The notes beneath the pieces are model-generated. The model made no database searches and was not told the DNA's origin. It saw only the letters and a program-made list of their open reading frames with translations. Shown here piece after piece: positions 9,827 to 21,275 of a stretch of DNA of 64,000 bases. A program made the translations under genes and the position numbers. Location of the stretch: NCBI RefSeq assembly GCF_019733395.1, contig NZ_JAIHOO010000001.1:4280983-4344982 (forward strand), given 5' to 3'. Position 1 is the first letter of the stretch, and each line of letters begins with the position of its first letter. This DNA is from Lysobacter sp. BMK333-48F3. GTDB taxonomy: Bacteria; Pseudomonadota; Gammaproteobacteria; Xanthomonadales; Xanthomonadaceae.

Positions 9827-9852
9827 CATCGCTATATCGCGATACGTTGATG
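9827..9852. promoter_or_regulatory. Candidate operator palindrome upstream of the ArsR-methyltransferase/metH cluster
   Basis: A 26-bp symmetrical site: CATC, four bases, the perfect palindrome TATCGCGATA (9835-9844), four bases, GATG. It lies about 105 bp before the ATG at 9958. ArsR-family regulators bind such dyads, often autogenously. Binding is inferred. Confidence 0.45.
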
Positions 9853-9856
9853 GAAG

Positions 9857-9952
9857 CCGGGAGTCGTTCACGGGAATCGGGAATCGGAAGAACCCCGCCG
9901 CGGCGCCCCGCTTTGCCGTACCGACTCCCCTATTCCCCATTCCCCATTCCCG
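9857..9952. repeat. GGGAAT-type inverted repeat before the ArsR-methyltransferase gene
   Basis: The left arm (about 9857-9888) contains repeated CGGGAATCGGGAATCGG. The right arm (about 9920-9952) is its complement with CCCCATTCCCCATTCCC. The right arm ends five bases before the ATG at 9958, where a Shine-Dalgarno would normally lie. Related elements occur at 47.7 and 49.2 kb and, as one arm only, inside the second metH gene. Confidence 0.7.
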
Positions 9953-9957
9953 ACCCC

Positions 9958-10920
9958 ATGGATCTCGAAGGCTGGTCCTCCCGACTCAAAGTATTCGCCG
10001 ACGCCACCCGGGTCCGGCTGCTTGCGCTGCTCGAGCGCGAGGAGCTGACCGTGGCCGAGCTTTCGGCGATCACCCGGCTGGCGCAGCCGCGCGTGTCCAC
10101 CCACCTGTCCAAGCTCAAGGAAGCCGGGCTGGTGCGCGACCGCCGCGCCGGCGTCTCGGCCTATTACCGTTTCGACGAGGCCGCGCTCGACCAGGCCCAG
10201 CGCGCCCTGTGGCAGACCCTGAGCACCGGCAGCGACGACCCGCTGCTGCGCCAGGACGCCGACCGCGTCGCCGCGGTGCTGGCGATGCGCGCCTCCGACC
10301 AGAACTGGGCCGATTCGGTCGCCGGGGACATGGAACGCCATTACTCCCCGGGCCGCACCTGGGAGGCGCTGGCGCGCTCGGCCCTGCCGCTGCTGCAGCC
10401 CGGCGACGTGCTCGACATCGCCTCCGGCGACGGCGTGCTGGCCGAGCTGCTGGCGCCGCACTCCAACCGCTATGTCTGCCTGGACGCCAGCACCAAGGTC
10501 GTGGCCGCGGCCTCCGAGCGCCTGCGCAAGCTGCGCAACGTCGAAGTCCGCGAGGGCGACATGCATGCCCTGCCGTTCGAGGCCGCCAGCTTCGACCTGG
10601 TGGTGCTGATGCACGCCCTGACCTATGCCGAACACCCGGCCCAGGCGGTGGTCGAGGCGGCGCGGGTGCTGCGCCCCGGCGGCCGCCTGCTGCTGACCAG
10701 CCTGGCCCGCCACGAGCACCGCGGCGCGGTCGAGGCCTTCGGCCACGTCAATCTGGGTTTCGCCGAAAAAGACCTGCAGAAGTTCGCCAACAAGGCCGGC
10801 TTCGACATCGTCAGCTGCGAAACCGTGACCCGCGAGCGCCGCCCGCCGCATTTCGAAGTGATCGCCCTGATGGCGCGCAAGCCCGGCGCCGAGCCGGCGC
10901 GCAAGCCGGCGAAGAAGTGA
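9958..10920 (+). CDS. ArsR-family regulator fused to a SAM-dependent methyltransferase domain
   Basis: A 320-residue protein with a winged-helix ArsR domain (about residues 5-85, with recognition helix [16 protein letters not shown]). It is followed by a class I methyltransferase fold (about 145-300, motif [10 protein letters not shown] at 151-159). No ArsR metal-site cysteines are visible. It starts at ATG 9958; upstream in-frame codons lie in the repeat element. It sits 10 bp before the first metH gene. It resembles SahR-type ArsR regulators of the S-adenosylhomocysteine/methionine cycle. If so, the methyltransferase fold would sense SAM or SAH rather than methylate. This role is inference; ArsR/methyltransferase architecture is clear. 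Confidence 0.82.
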   Translation: MDLEGWSSRLKVFADATRVRLLALLEREELTVAELSAITRLAQPRVSTHLSKLKEAGLVRDRRAGVSAYYRFDEAALDQAQRALWQTLSTGSDDPLLRQDADRVAAVLAMRASDQNWADSVAGDMERHYSPGRTWEALARSALPLLQPGDVLDIASGDGVLAELLAPHSNRYVCLDASTKVVAAASERLRKLRNVEVREGDMHALPFEAASFDLVVLMHALTYAEHPAQAVVEAARVLRPGGRLLLTSLARHEHRGAVEAFGHVNLGFAEKDLQKFANKAGFDIVSCETVTRERRPPHFEVIALMARKPGAEPARKPAKK

Positions 10921-10930
10921 GGACCAGCCG

Positions 10931-12037
10931 ATGAAGCAGCTACCGTGGATCCATCCCGAACGCGCCCAGGCCCTGCTGCAGGGGTTGGCGCAGCGCATCC
11001 TGGTCATCGACGGCGCGATGGGCACGATGATCCAGCAGCACACGCTGGAGGAAGCCGATTACCGCGGCGAACGCTTCGCCCACGGCTACGACCGGCTGTA
11101 CCTGGCGCACGGCGACGACCACGTCCACGACGACGGCTGCGGCTGCGCGCGCGACCAGCGCGGCAACAACGACCTGTTGACCCTGACCCGGCCCGACATC
11201 ATCGCCGGCATCCACCGCCAGTACCTGGAAGCCGGCGCCGACCTGGTCGAGACCAACACCTTCAACTCGACCACGATCTCGCTGGAAGACTACGGGCTGG
11301 AACACCTGGCCCGCGAACTCAACCTCGAAGGCGCGCGGCTGGCGCGCGGGGTCTGCGACGAGATCGAAGCGCGCGACCCGTCGCGGCCGCGCTTCGTGAT
11401 CGGCGTGCTCGGCCCGACCAGCCGCACCGCCTCGTTGAGCCCGGACGTCAATCGCCCCGGCTACCGCGCGATCAGCTTCGATCAGCTGCGCGCGGCCTAC
11501 CGCGAGGCGGCCGACGGCCTGATCGACGGCGGCGCGGACGTGCTGATGGTCGAGACCATCTTCGACACCCTCAACGCCAAGGCCGCGCTGTTCGCGATCG
11601 AGGAAGCCTTCGACGCCCGCGGCGCGCGCCTGCCGGTGATGATCTCCGGCACCATCACCGACGCCTCCGGCCGCACCCTGTCGGGCCAGACCGCCGAAGC
11701 CTTCTGGTACTCGGTGCGCCACGTCCAGCCGACCGCGATCGGCTTGAACTGCGCGCTCGGCGCCAAGGACCTGCGCGTGCACATCGACGTGCTGGCGCAG
11801 ATCGCCGACGCCTGCGTCAGCACCCACCCCAATGCCGGCCTGCCGAACGCGTTCGGCGGCTACGACGAGACCCCGGAAGACATGGCCGGGGTGCTCGGCG
11901 AGTTCGCCCGTGCCGGCCTGCTCAACCTGGTCGGCGGCTGCTGCGGCACCAGCCCGGCGCACATCGCCGCGATCGCCCAGGCGGTCGAGGGCGTGGCGCC
12001 GCGGGCGCGGCTGCAGCTGATCGACGCGGCGGCATGA
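10931..12037 (+). CDS. metH: Methionine synthase (cobalamin-dependent), homocysteine-binding half
   Basis: Carries the homocysteine S-methyltransferase domain of MetH as a separate 368-residue protein. The zinc-thiolate ligands are C274 (GLNCALG) and C337/C338 ([10 protein letters not shown]). The N-terminus [10 protein letters not shown] is canonical. Unusual is an about 18-residue insert at residues 60-78, between RLYLA and NNDLL, rich in His, Asp and Cys (H60, H64, H66, C70, C72). It partners the next gene, which carries the folate, cobalamin and activation domains. The split into two ORFs is known in xanthomonads and is not a frameshift: each half has its own start, and a 151-bp spacer with repeats lies between. 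Confidence 0.9.
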   Translation: MKQLPWIHPERAQALLQGLAQRILVIDGAMGTMIQQHTLEEADYRGERFAHGYDRLYLAHGDDHVHDDGCGCARDQRGNNDLLTLTRPDIIAGIHRQYLEAGADLVETNTFNSTTISLEDYGLEHLARELNLEGARLARGVCDEIEARDPSRPRFVIGVLGPTSRTASLSPDVNRPGYRAISFDQLRAAYREAADGLIDGGADVLMVETIFDTLNAKAALFAIEEAFDARGARLPVMISGTITDASGRTLSGQTAEAFWYSVRHVQPTAIGLNCALGAKDLRVHIDVLAQIADACVSTHPNAGLPNAFGGYDETPEDMAGVLGEFARAGLLNLVGGCCGTSPAHIAAIAQAVEGVAPRARLQLIDAAA

Positions 12038-12070
12038 GTTTCCACCGCCTTCCCGCGCGCCCTTCCTATC

Positions 12071-12153
12071 GTCATTCCCGCGAAAGCGGGAATCCAGAGA
12101 CTTCAAAGCCCTATCGCGATCAAGCCCCGGATCCCCGCTTGCGCGGGGGTGAC
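12071..12153. repeat. dRS3-like palindromic repeat between the metH halves
   Basis: The first arm (12071-12097) contains the palindrome ATTCCCGCGAAAGCGGGAAT, the core of the dRS3-type repeats common in Neisseria and other proteobacteria. The second arm (about 12125-12153) is a diverged inverse copy with CCCCGCTTGCGCGGGGG. The element nearly fills the 151-bp spacer and may form an mRNA hairpin between the two cistrons. Confidence 0.7.
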
Positions 12154-12188
12154 GGGCAAAAGCGAACGCCAAGAATCAGCAGCAGGCA

Positions 12189-14960
<2,772 letters not shown>

Positions 14961-15106
14961 GCGACGCGGGCCCTGCGGCCCGCGTCCGCTCGCGCCTCCC
15001 CGCCCGGTCCCATCGACCGCGACGTCCGCCGCGCGGCGGCGGTCGCGTTGTCGATGGCGGGCGCCCCGCCCCACCGACCATCGCCGTCACCCAGAGAGTT
15101 GCCAGG

Positions 15107-15829
15107 ATGAGCGACATTCTGCTGCCCGAAGACATCGCCGAGGACGCCTCCTCGGACCCGCGCGGCAATGCCGCCTTCATCGAGAAGCACGCCGGCCCCG
15201 GCCGGATCGGCCTGTGCGGCGGCCGCGACTTCATCAACAAGCTGATCCGCAAGGCGCAGGCGCCGCTGACCGAGGACGGCCATCGCAGTCTGTGGTCGCA
15301 CGCGTTCTTGTTCAACGAACGCCGCAGCGACGGCCAGTGGTGGGTGATCGAGTCCGACCTGGACCTGCGCTATCGGCAGATCCGCCTGGGCGTGCAGGAA
15401 AACCGGGTCGCGCGCTATTACGACGCCGAAGCCTTTCCGAACATCGCGATCCTCGACTTCGGCCTGGACCCGGCGCAGATCCGCCAGGTCCAGATCGCCG
15501 GGCTGGACCTGCTGGCCGGCTTGTCGAGCTATTCGATCAGCGAACTGGTCGGCACCTTGATGGCCATGCACAGCCGGCGCCTGCGCCGGCGCAGCAATCT
15601 GCTGGCCAAGGAGGGCGCGCTGTACTGCTCGGCCCTGGTCCAGCACTGCTATCACGCCGCCGGCATCGAGTTCCTGCCCGGCGTGCCGGGCAAGAACATC
15701 GCCCCGCACGACATCGACGACTCGCCGATCCCGCACGCCACCCACCGCATCATCCGCGACCTGGGCGTGTCGACGGTGCGCACCCTGGCCCACAGCGCCC
15801 GTGCGCGGCTGAGTTCGGCGCTGGACTGA
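15107..15829 (+). CDS. YiiX/YebB-like permuted papain-type cysteine hydrolase
   Basis: A 240-residue protein with the features of the permuted NlpC/P60-papain fold. A histidine comes in the early segment WSHAFLF (H65), and the nucleophile cysteine is in YCSALVQHCYHAAG (C174), which is the reverse of the usual Cys-then-His order. Such enzymes act as amidases or thioesterases on lipids or peptidoglycan-like bonds; the substrate here is unknown. I see no signal peptide. The start ATG 15107 is preferred because the in-frame sequence from 14957 upward is low-complexity arginine-rich. It lies 146 bp after metH and faces the beta-helix genes. Confidence 0.68.
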   Translation: MSDILLPEDIAEDASSDPRGNAAFIEKHAGPGRIGLCGGRDFINKLIRKAQAPLTEDGHRSLWSHAFLFNERRSDGQWWVIESDLDLRYRQIRLGVQENRVARYYDAEAFPNIAILDFGLDPAQIRQVQIAGLDLLAGLSSYSISELVGTLMAMHSRRLRRRSNLLAKEGALYCSALVQHCYHAAGIEFLPGVPGKNIAPHDIDDSPIPHATHRIIRDLGVSTVRTLAHSARARLSSALD

Positions 15830-15845
15830 AGCCCCGCGCAAGCGA

Positions 15846-15869
15846 ACGCCGCCGGCGGGCCGGCGGCGT
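15846..15869. terminator. GC-rich hairpin between convergent genes
   Basis: ACGCCGCCGGC and its exact complement GCCGGCGGCGT flank two bases. It lies between the stops of the papain-like gene (+) and the beta-helix gene (-). It has no T-tract, so terminator activity is uncertain. Confidence 0.4.
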
Positions 15870-15913
15870 CGCGATGCTGGACGGCGGGTTCGAGCGAAAC
15901 CGCGCCGCGGGGT

Positions 15914-16741
15914 TTACGGACCGGACGGCGGCAACGGACGCTCGACGTTGTGGCGGGTCACCGCGCATTCGGAGAAGCCCGAACGCTGGGTATTGATGAA
16001 CACGTTCTCGACGCAGGTCGCGTCGACCGCGCCGGTCATGCCATTCGGCAGGCTCGGTTCGGACTGCATGATCGTGTTGTGCACCACCCGCGCCCGCGGC
16101 GAACGATCGAACTGGATCATCCGGTCGACGCCGGCGAAGTCGAGGAACTGGTTGCCGATCAGTTGGGTGTCCGGCGCATCGGCCAGCCACAGGCCGCGCC
16201 GGCCGTCGCGGAAGCCGGCGACGACGTTGTTGCTGAGGATCGCGCGGTTGAGGCCGATCACCTGCACCGCCGCGTGCGTGCCCCAGGACGGTTCGGTGTC
16301 GTAATAGCCGAAGATCCGATTGCCCGTGACCCGGATCGGCGTGGCCAAGGGGTCGTAGTGGCCGTGCACCAGCAGCGGCGCCTGCCTGGCGCGCAGCACC
16401 GTGTTGTTGACCAGTTGCGAGGCGCCGTTCGCGTCCAGTTCGATGCCGTGGTCGAAACCGTCGACGCGGCAATTGCGCACGATCAGGTTCTCGCCGTGGG
16501 CGCGGATGCCGGCGGGGCCTGCGCCGCCGCCGGGCGGCGCGATCAGGCTGCGGCTGCGGCAGTCCAGTTCGATGTTGCTGCCCTGGATCTCGATCGGCAG
16601 GCTGCGGTTGGCGCTGAGGCAGTACTTGCCGGGATGGAACACCTGCACCTGCTGGGGATCGAGCACGGTTTCGCAGGCCAGCGCGGTCGCGCTGAGCATC
16701 AGGCCCGACAGAGCCAGGCCGGTAATGGCGATGAGTCGCAT
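15914..16741 (-). CDS. Secreted right-handed parallel beta-helix repeat protein (copy 1)
   Basis: A 275-residue exported protein. The signal peptide MRLIAITGLALSGLMLSATALA ends at a cysteine. The body then has repeated short strands of the Asn-ladder type (SNIELDC, ENLIVRNC, SQLVNNTVLRA, IRVTGNRIFGY), typical of pectate-lyase-like beta-helices. Cysteines near both ends may form disulfides. No catalytic lyase residues could be assigned, so enzyme activity is unproven. RBS GAGGAA lies six bases before the ATG. The next gene on the same strand is a paralog. Confidence 0.72.
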   Translation of the reverse strand: MRLIAITGLALSGLMLSATALACETVLDPQQVQVFHPGKYCLSANRSLPIEIQGSNIELDCRSRSLIAPPGGGAGPAGIRAHGENLIVRNCRVDGFDHGIELDANGASQLVNNTVLRARQAPLLVHGHYDPLATPIRVTGNRIFGYYDTEPSWGTHAAVQVIGLNRAILSNNVVAGFRDGRRGLWLADAPDTQLIGNQFLDFAGVDRMIQFDRSPRARVVHNTIMQSEPSLPNGMTGAVDATCVENVFINTQRSGFSECAVTRHNVERPLPPSGP

Positions 16742-16889
16742 GAAGTTCCTCTTCGTGAGTTGTCCGATTGCGGCACGGGGCGCCGCCCCGGCGCCCCGTC
16801 CGCATCACGATGATGGACCCGCGATGTCGCCCTGGCCGCGACCGGGGCCGCGGCCAGGGACCAACCCGACGATTCAAGGGACGGGCTGG

Positions 16890-17720
16890 TCAAGGGACGG
16901 GCTGGCTGATCTGCTCGAGGTTGTTGCGCTTGGCCGCGCACAGCGCCAGGTTCGACGGCGTGGTGTTGACGAACACGTTCTCGATGCAGGTGGCGTTGCC
17001 CACGCCCTCGCCTTCGATGCCGCGCACGTTGTACGGCCGCAGCGCGGTCACGGTGTTGTGGACCAGACGCGTGCGCGGCGAGTAGCGGTCCAGGTAGAAG
17101 GCCGAGCCCACGCCCGACTCGAAATCCAGCACCTGGTTGCCGGTCAGGCGCACGTCGGCCGAATGCTCGACATGGACCACGCCTTCGCCGCCGAAGCCGG
17201 CGACCACGTTGTTGACTGCCTCCAGGTGGTTGGCGCCCTGCAGCCGGATCGCCACCACCGGCTGCAGGGCGCCCTGGTTGCCGTAGTTGGCGATGCGGTT
17301 GCCGATCAGGCGCACGCCGTCGCCTTCGGGCGAGTCGTTGCCCTGCACCAGCAAGCCGGCCGACTGCGGGCGCAGCACGGTGTTGTTGACGATCTGGGTA
17401 TCGCTGGCGCGGTCGACGTACACGCCGCGCGGCCAGCCCTCGATGCGGCAATTGCGCACGGTCACGCCGCGCCGCGGCGATACCGTAATGGCCGTGTCCC
17501 AGGACGACCCGGCGCCGTTGCCGAGCAGGCGGCCGCGGCAATCGAGTTCGACGTTGTCGCTGCGGATCTCGATAGGAAGTTCGCGGTCGGCGAACAGGCA
17601 GTACTTGCCGGGATCGTAGATATCGCGTTGGTCGGGCTGGAGCACGAAGTCGCAGGCCGAAGCCGAAGCGCTGGCGAAGACGGCGGCCAGGGCGAGGCCC
17701 GCACGGGAAACGATGCGCAT
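16890..17720 (-). CDS. Secreted right-handed parallel beta-helix repeat protein (copy 2)
   Basis: A 276-residue paralog of the neighbouring gene with the same plan: signal peptide (MRIVSRAGLALAAVFASASASA, then Cys), the shared start of the mature protein (PGKYCL, LPIEI, VELDCRGR), and then repeated strand-turn units ending in TCIENVFVNT. It starts at ATG 17720 with GGGAT before it; the frame is open up to 17795. The pair, separated by 148 bp, looks like a tandem duplication that has diverged widely in sequence while keeping ends and cysteines. Substrate or partner unknown. Confidence 0.72.
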   Translation of the reverse strand: MRIVSRAGLALAAVFASASASACDFVLQPDQRDIYDPGKYCLFADRELPIEIRSDNVELDCRGRLLGNGAGSSWDTAITVSPRRGVTVRNCRIEGWPRGVYVDRASDTQIVNNTVLRPQSAGLLVQGNDSPEGDGVRLIGNRIANYGNQGALQPVVAIRLQGANHLEAVNNVVAGFGGEGVVHVEHSADVRLTGNQVLDFESGVGSAFYLDRYSPRTRLVHNTVTALRPYNVRGIEGEGVGNATCIENVFVNTTPSNLALCAAKRNNLEQISQPVP

Positions 17721-17914
17721 GAAATCCCTCTCTTTGTGGTGGTCCATCGATGGCGATCGATTGACGGCAATCGATCCGGTGCGCGGCGAACGCACGAGCG
17801 CCGCGCCGGCCGAGTATGCGCGCGCGCCGTTTCACCGAGTCAGACAGGAACGGCAGAACGACGACCCGCGACGCCGGAACGGCGCCCTGCGGCAACGGCG
17901 CGGTCAGGGCGCGA

Positions 17915-18457
17915 TCAGGGCCCGGCTTCGATCCAGTCCCGGGTCTGCGCCAGCAGTTCGGCCGACAGCTCGGGATCGTCGCTGGCGCGGGCCAGGATCA
18001 GCGCGCCGACCATCGCCGACCAGCGCCCGATCGCATGGCGGCGGCGCTCGGTTTCGTTTGCGCCGGGCGCCGAGGCGGTCATCGCCTGCAAGGCCTGGCG
18101 CAGGAACCCGGTCATCGCCGCGCGCGCCTGCGGCGACTGGCGCAGGGTCTCGGCCGCCAGGCCCGCGGTCGCGCAGCCGCCGGCGAGATCGGCGCAATGC
18201 TCGGGCGAGAGATAGGCGGCCAGGAACGCCGCCGGGTCGGCGGGCGTCGCGGTGGAGGCCAGGGCATGGGCCAGGGCCTGCGCGATCAGATCGTCCTTGG
18301 ACTGGAAATGGCCGTAGAAGGCGCCATGGGTGAGCCCCGCCGCCTTCATCACCTCGGCCACCGTCACCGCCTCGAACCCGCGCTCGCGGAACAAGCGCGC
18401 CGCGGCCTGCAGGATCCGCCGACGGTTTTCTTCCACCTGCTCGCGACTGACTTTCAT
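17915..18457 (-). CDS. TetR/AcrR-family transcriptional regulator
   Basis: A 180-residue repressor-type protein. The N-terminal helix-turn-helix (about residues 12-57) contains the family core ILQAAARLFRERGFEAVTVAEVMKAAGLTHGAFYGHF. The C-terminal ligand/dimer domain carries one Cys (GGCATAGLAAE) typical of the group with short-chain dehydrogenase neighbours. It is divergently transcribed from the SDR gene at 18609. The 151-bp gap holds a 16-bp perfect palindrome, which makes autoregulation and control of the SDR gene likely. Ligand unknown. Confidence 0.88.
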   Translation of the reverse strand: MKVSREQVEENRRRILQAAARLFRERGFEAVTVAEVMKAAGLTHGAFYGHFQSKDDLIAQALAHALASTATPADPAAFLAAYLSPEHCADLAGGCATAGLAAETLRQSPQARAAMTGFLRQALQAMTASAPGANETERRRHAIGRWSAMVGALILARASDDPELSAELLAQTRDWIEAGP

Positions 18458-18486
18458 GACCCCTCCGGCACAGGCTTGACATGTTA

Positions 18487-18502
18487 CATGATGATCATCA
18501 TG
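18487..18502. promoter_or_regulatory. Palindromic operator candidate for the TetR regulator
   Basis: CATGATGATCATCATG is a perfect 16-bp palindrome 30 bp upstream of the tetR start. A second, imperfect site with ATGACGTTCAT follows at about 18514-18524. Both are in an AT-rich patch in the divergent tetR/SDR promoter region. Confidence 0.62.
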
Positions 18503-18608
18503 ATAACTTAAACATGACGTTCATCATAAATAAATCGCTGTCCTCGCCCTTCCGCCCGCTGCCTCCTGCCTTTCAACCGCTAGCTGCTAGCCCACCCAGG
18601 CCCTACCC

Positions 18609-19394
18609 ATGCCCACTCCCACCGTCCTCATCACCGGCGCCTCCAGCGGCATCGGCGCCGTCTACGCCGACCGCTTCGCCCGCCGCGGTCACAATCTTGT
18701 CCTGGTCGCGCGCGATCGCGCCCGCCTGGACGCCCTCGCCGAGCGCCTGCGTCGCGACGCCGGGGTCCAAGCCGACGTGCTGGTCGCCGACCTCAGCGAT
18801 CCGGCCGCGCTGACGGCGGTCGAAGCCCGCCTGCGCGACGACGCTGCGATCGAAGTGCTGATCAACAACGCCGGCGCCGCCCTCGCCGGCGGCTTCCTCG
18901 ACCAGGGCCCGGACCGGATCGGCCAGCTGATCGCGCTCAACGCCGTCGCCCCGGCGCGACTGGCCGCGGCGATCGCGCCGCGCCTGGCGGCCGCCGGCCG
19001 CGGCGCGATCGTCAACATCGGCTCGGTGGTCGGGCTGGCGCCGGAGTTCGCGATGGCGGTGTATGGCGGCACCAAGGCCTTCGTCCAGCATTTCAGCCAG
19101 GCCTTGCAGGTCGAACTGGGCCCGCGCGGCGTGTACGTGCAGGCGGTGCTGCCGGCGGCGACCCGTACCGAGATCTGGCAGCGCTCGGGCAAGGACGTCG
19201 ACAGCCTGCAAGGGGTCATGGAGGTCGACGAACTGGTCGACGCCGCCCTGCTCGGCTACGACCGCCGCGAGCCGGTGACGATCCCGCCGCTGCCGGACGA
19301 GGCGCAGTGGACGGCATTGGAAAACGCCCGCCGGGCGATGCTGCCGAACTTCGCCCAGTCCCGCGCCGCCGCGCGCTATCGCAACCGCGACTGA
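18609..19394 (+). CDS. Short-chain dehydrogenase/reductase (SDR)
   Basis: A 261-residue NAD(P)-dependent oxidoreductase of the classical SDR type. The cofactor motif TGASSGIG is at residues 9-16 and the structural NNAG near residue 90. The catalytic serine is in NIGSVVG, and YGGTK supplies the Tyr-x3-Lys pair. An arginine after the first strand (VARDR) suggests NADP preference. The substrate is unknown. It lies opposite the TetR gene, which probably represses it. Confidence 0.88.
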   Translation: MPTPTVLITGASSGIGAVYADRFARRGHNLVLVARDRARLDALAERLRRDAGVQADVLVADLSDPAALTAVEARLRDDAAIEVLINNAGAALAGGFLDQGPDRIGQLIALNAVAPARLAAAIAPRLAAAGRGAIVNIGSVVGLAPEFAMAVYGGTKAFVQHFSQALQVELGPRGVYVQAVLPAATRTEIWQRSGKDVDSLQGVMEVDELVDAALLGYDRREPVTIPPLPDEAQWTALENARRAMLPNFAQSRAAARYRNRD

Positions 19395-19524
19395 GCGCGG
19401 CGCGGGCCGTCTGCGCCGGGCGCCGCAAACCGCGGCGCGCGGCGCTGTCGCCCGACAGTACGCAATGGTATGTTTGGCGCCCCGCGCCGCTTCGCCGGCG
19501 GCATCCGCGACCCGCGCCCGCTCC

Positions 19525-20352
19525 ATGACCGATCTGTTGTTGTTCTCCCACGCCAATGGCTTTCCGGCCCCGGTCTACGACCTGATGCTGGAGTCCCTGG
19601 CCGGTCGCTTCCGGATCGAGCGCCCGGAACGGATCGGACACGACCCGCGCTACCCGGTCACCCGCGACTGGCCGCACCTGGTCGAGGAGCTCAGCGCCCG
19701 CATCGGCGCGACCGCCGGCGACGCCGGCCGGATCTGGCTGGTCGGGCATTCCTTGGGCGGTTATCTCAGCCTGCTGGCCTCGCTGCGCCTGGCCGGCAGC
19801 GCGCTGGGCGCGCGCGTGGCCGGAGTGGTGATGCTGGACTCGCCGCTGATCGCCGGCTGGCGCGCGCGCCTGGTCCAGGTCGGCCGCCGCACCGGCCTGG
19901 ACAATCTGGTCATGCCGACACGCGCCACCTTGCAGCGCCGTCGGCATTGGCCCGACCCGGACGCGGTGCGCGCGCATTTCCTGGCCAAGCCGGCGTTCGC
20001 GCGTTGGGATCGGCGGGTGCTGGACGCCTACGTCGAACACGGCACCCGCGCCGCCGACGACGGCTCGCGCGAGTTGGCCTTCGAACGCGAGATCGAGTAC
20101 CGCATCTACCGCAGCCTGCCGACCACCGCGCTCAGCGACTGCGTGCCGCAGGTGCCGGTGCCGGTCGGGTTCCTGGCCGGCACCCGTTCGCGCGAGTTGC
20201 GCCACGCCGGCCACGCCGCCACCCGGCGCCTGGTCGGCGAACGCTGGCGCTGGCTGGAAGGCAGCCATCTGTTCCCGATGGAACGGCCGCTGGACACGGC
20301 GCAGGCGATCGAGGCGATGATCGACAGCCTGACGCCGCAGGCTCGGCGCTGA
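19525..20352 (+). CDS. Alpha/beta hydrolase
   Basis: A 275-residue serine hydrolase of the alpha/beta fold. The nucleophile elbow is VGHSLGG at about residues 72-78, the oxyanion-hole strand is LLLFSHANGFP at the N-terminus, and the catalytic-His region near the end is GSHLFPMERP. It starts at ATG 19525 (MTDLLLFSHANG); the 20 residues encoded upstream have no family character. It follows the SDR gene by 130 bp in the same direction. Natural substrate unknown. Confidence 0.85.
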   Translation: MTDLLLFSHANGFPAPVYDLMLESLAGRFRIERPERIGHDPRYPVTRDWPHLVEELSARIGATAGDAGRIWLVGHSLGGYLSLLASLRLAGSALGARVAGVVMLDSPLIAGWRARLVQVGRRTGLDNLVMPTRATLQRRRHWPDPDAVRAHFLAKPAFARWDRRVLDAYVEHGTRAADDGSRELAFEREIEYRIYRSLPTTALSDCVPQVPVPVGFLAGTRSRELRHAGHAATRRLVGERWRWLEGSHLFPMERPLDTAQAIEAMIDSLTPQARR

Positions 20353-20431
20353 GCGCGCAAGCGGTCCGGCGCGCGATCGCCGCGCCGGCGCCGTAGCGGC
20401 GCGTCCGCGGCGGCTGGGGCTCGCGGCCCCA

Positions 20432-20461
20432 CAAACGAAAACAGCGGCATTGCGCCGCTGC
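20432..20461 (-). terminator. Rho-independent terminator after the DUF2058 gene
   Basis: On the minus strand CAGCGGC-GCAAT-GCCGCTG is followed by TTTTCGTTTG. It lies about 50 bp after the stop at 20509. Confidence 0.75.
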
Positions 20462-20508
20462 TCGACCGTCGACGAGGCGCCGGGCCTGGACGACCCGGCG
20501 CGGCGGAC

Positions 20509-21237
20509 TCACCAGACCAGGTCGTCGGGCACCTGATACTGCGGATCGGCGTACGGGTCTTCGTCGGCCGGCGCATTCGGGTCGACCTTCAGCGCCACCG
20601 CCGGGGCGAACACCGCCTCGGCCTGGGCCAGCATCGCCGCGGTCACCAGCACGTAGCGGCCTTCCATCTGCACCACGCCGAGCTCGCCGGCGTTGAGCTG
20701 CTTGAGCTGGGCTTCGGTGACGTAGATGCGCTTGATCTTGCCGCCATAGGGAAAATGGCGCGCGATCTCGGCGTCGGCGACGTTCAGCGCCTGGTCCTTG
20801 AGCAGTTCGGCGAGCTTGGCGCGCGCCTCGCGGCGCAGGCGCGCCTCTTCCTGCTTGGCCTGCTCGGCGGCGATGCGCTCTTCCTTCTCGCGCTGGGCGC
20901 GGATCGCATAGGCCTTGGCCAGGTCGATGTCCTCGCGCGTGCGCGGCTTGCCCTGACCCGGACGGCCTTGTCCCGGTCGGCCCTGGCCGGGCTTGGCACC
21001 GCCCGGCTTGTGGCCGCCGGACGGACGGCCGTCGGCGCGGGCGCCGTCGGGCCGGGGGCCGCCGGGCTTGCGCGCGTCGTGGCGCGGCTGGCCCGGGCGC
21101 GCGCCCGGCTTGGCGTCGGCGCGGGCGCCGCCGGGCTTGCCGCCGCGGCGTTCGTCGGGCTTGCGCTCGCTGCGTTCGGGCTTGGGCGCGGGCTTGAAGC
21201 CCAGGCCCAGCAATTGGTCGCGGAGACTGTCGCTCAT
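20509..21237 (-). CDS. DUF2058 family protein (YaiL-like)
   Basis: A 242-residue protein of the DUF2058/YaiL family. The N-terminus MSDSLRDQLLGLGFK is family-typical. A long lysine/glycine/proline-rich linker with short repeats (PGQGR in tandem) covers about residues 15-95. A charged helix REKEERIAAEQAKQEE follows at about 110-130, then the conserved C-terminal domain (FPYGGKIKRIYVT, then GRYVLV). The family's function is unknown. The start ATG is at 21237; the much longer frame upward runs into another gene. It forms a minus-strand cluster with slyX. Confidence 0.82.
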   Translation of the reverse strand: MSDSLRDQLLGLGFKPAPKPERSERKPDERRGGKPGGARADAKPGARPGQPRHDARKPGGPRPDGARADGRPSGGHKPGGAKPGQGRPGQGRPGQGKPRTREDIDLAKAYAIRAQREKEERIAAEQAKQEEARLRREARAKLAELLKDQALNVADAEIARHFPYGGKIKRIYVTEAQLKQLNAGELGVVQMEGRYVLVTAAMLAQAEAVFAPAVALKVDPNAPADEDPYADPQYQVPDDLVW

Positions 21238-21275
21238 GATTCGGTACTTGAGGTTCGGTGCTGGAGCGAAAGCGC

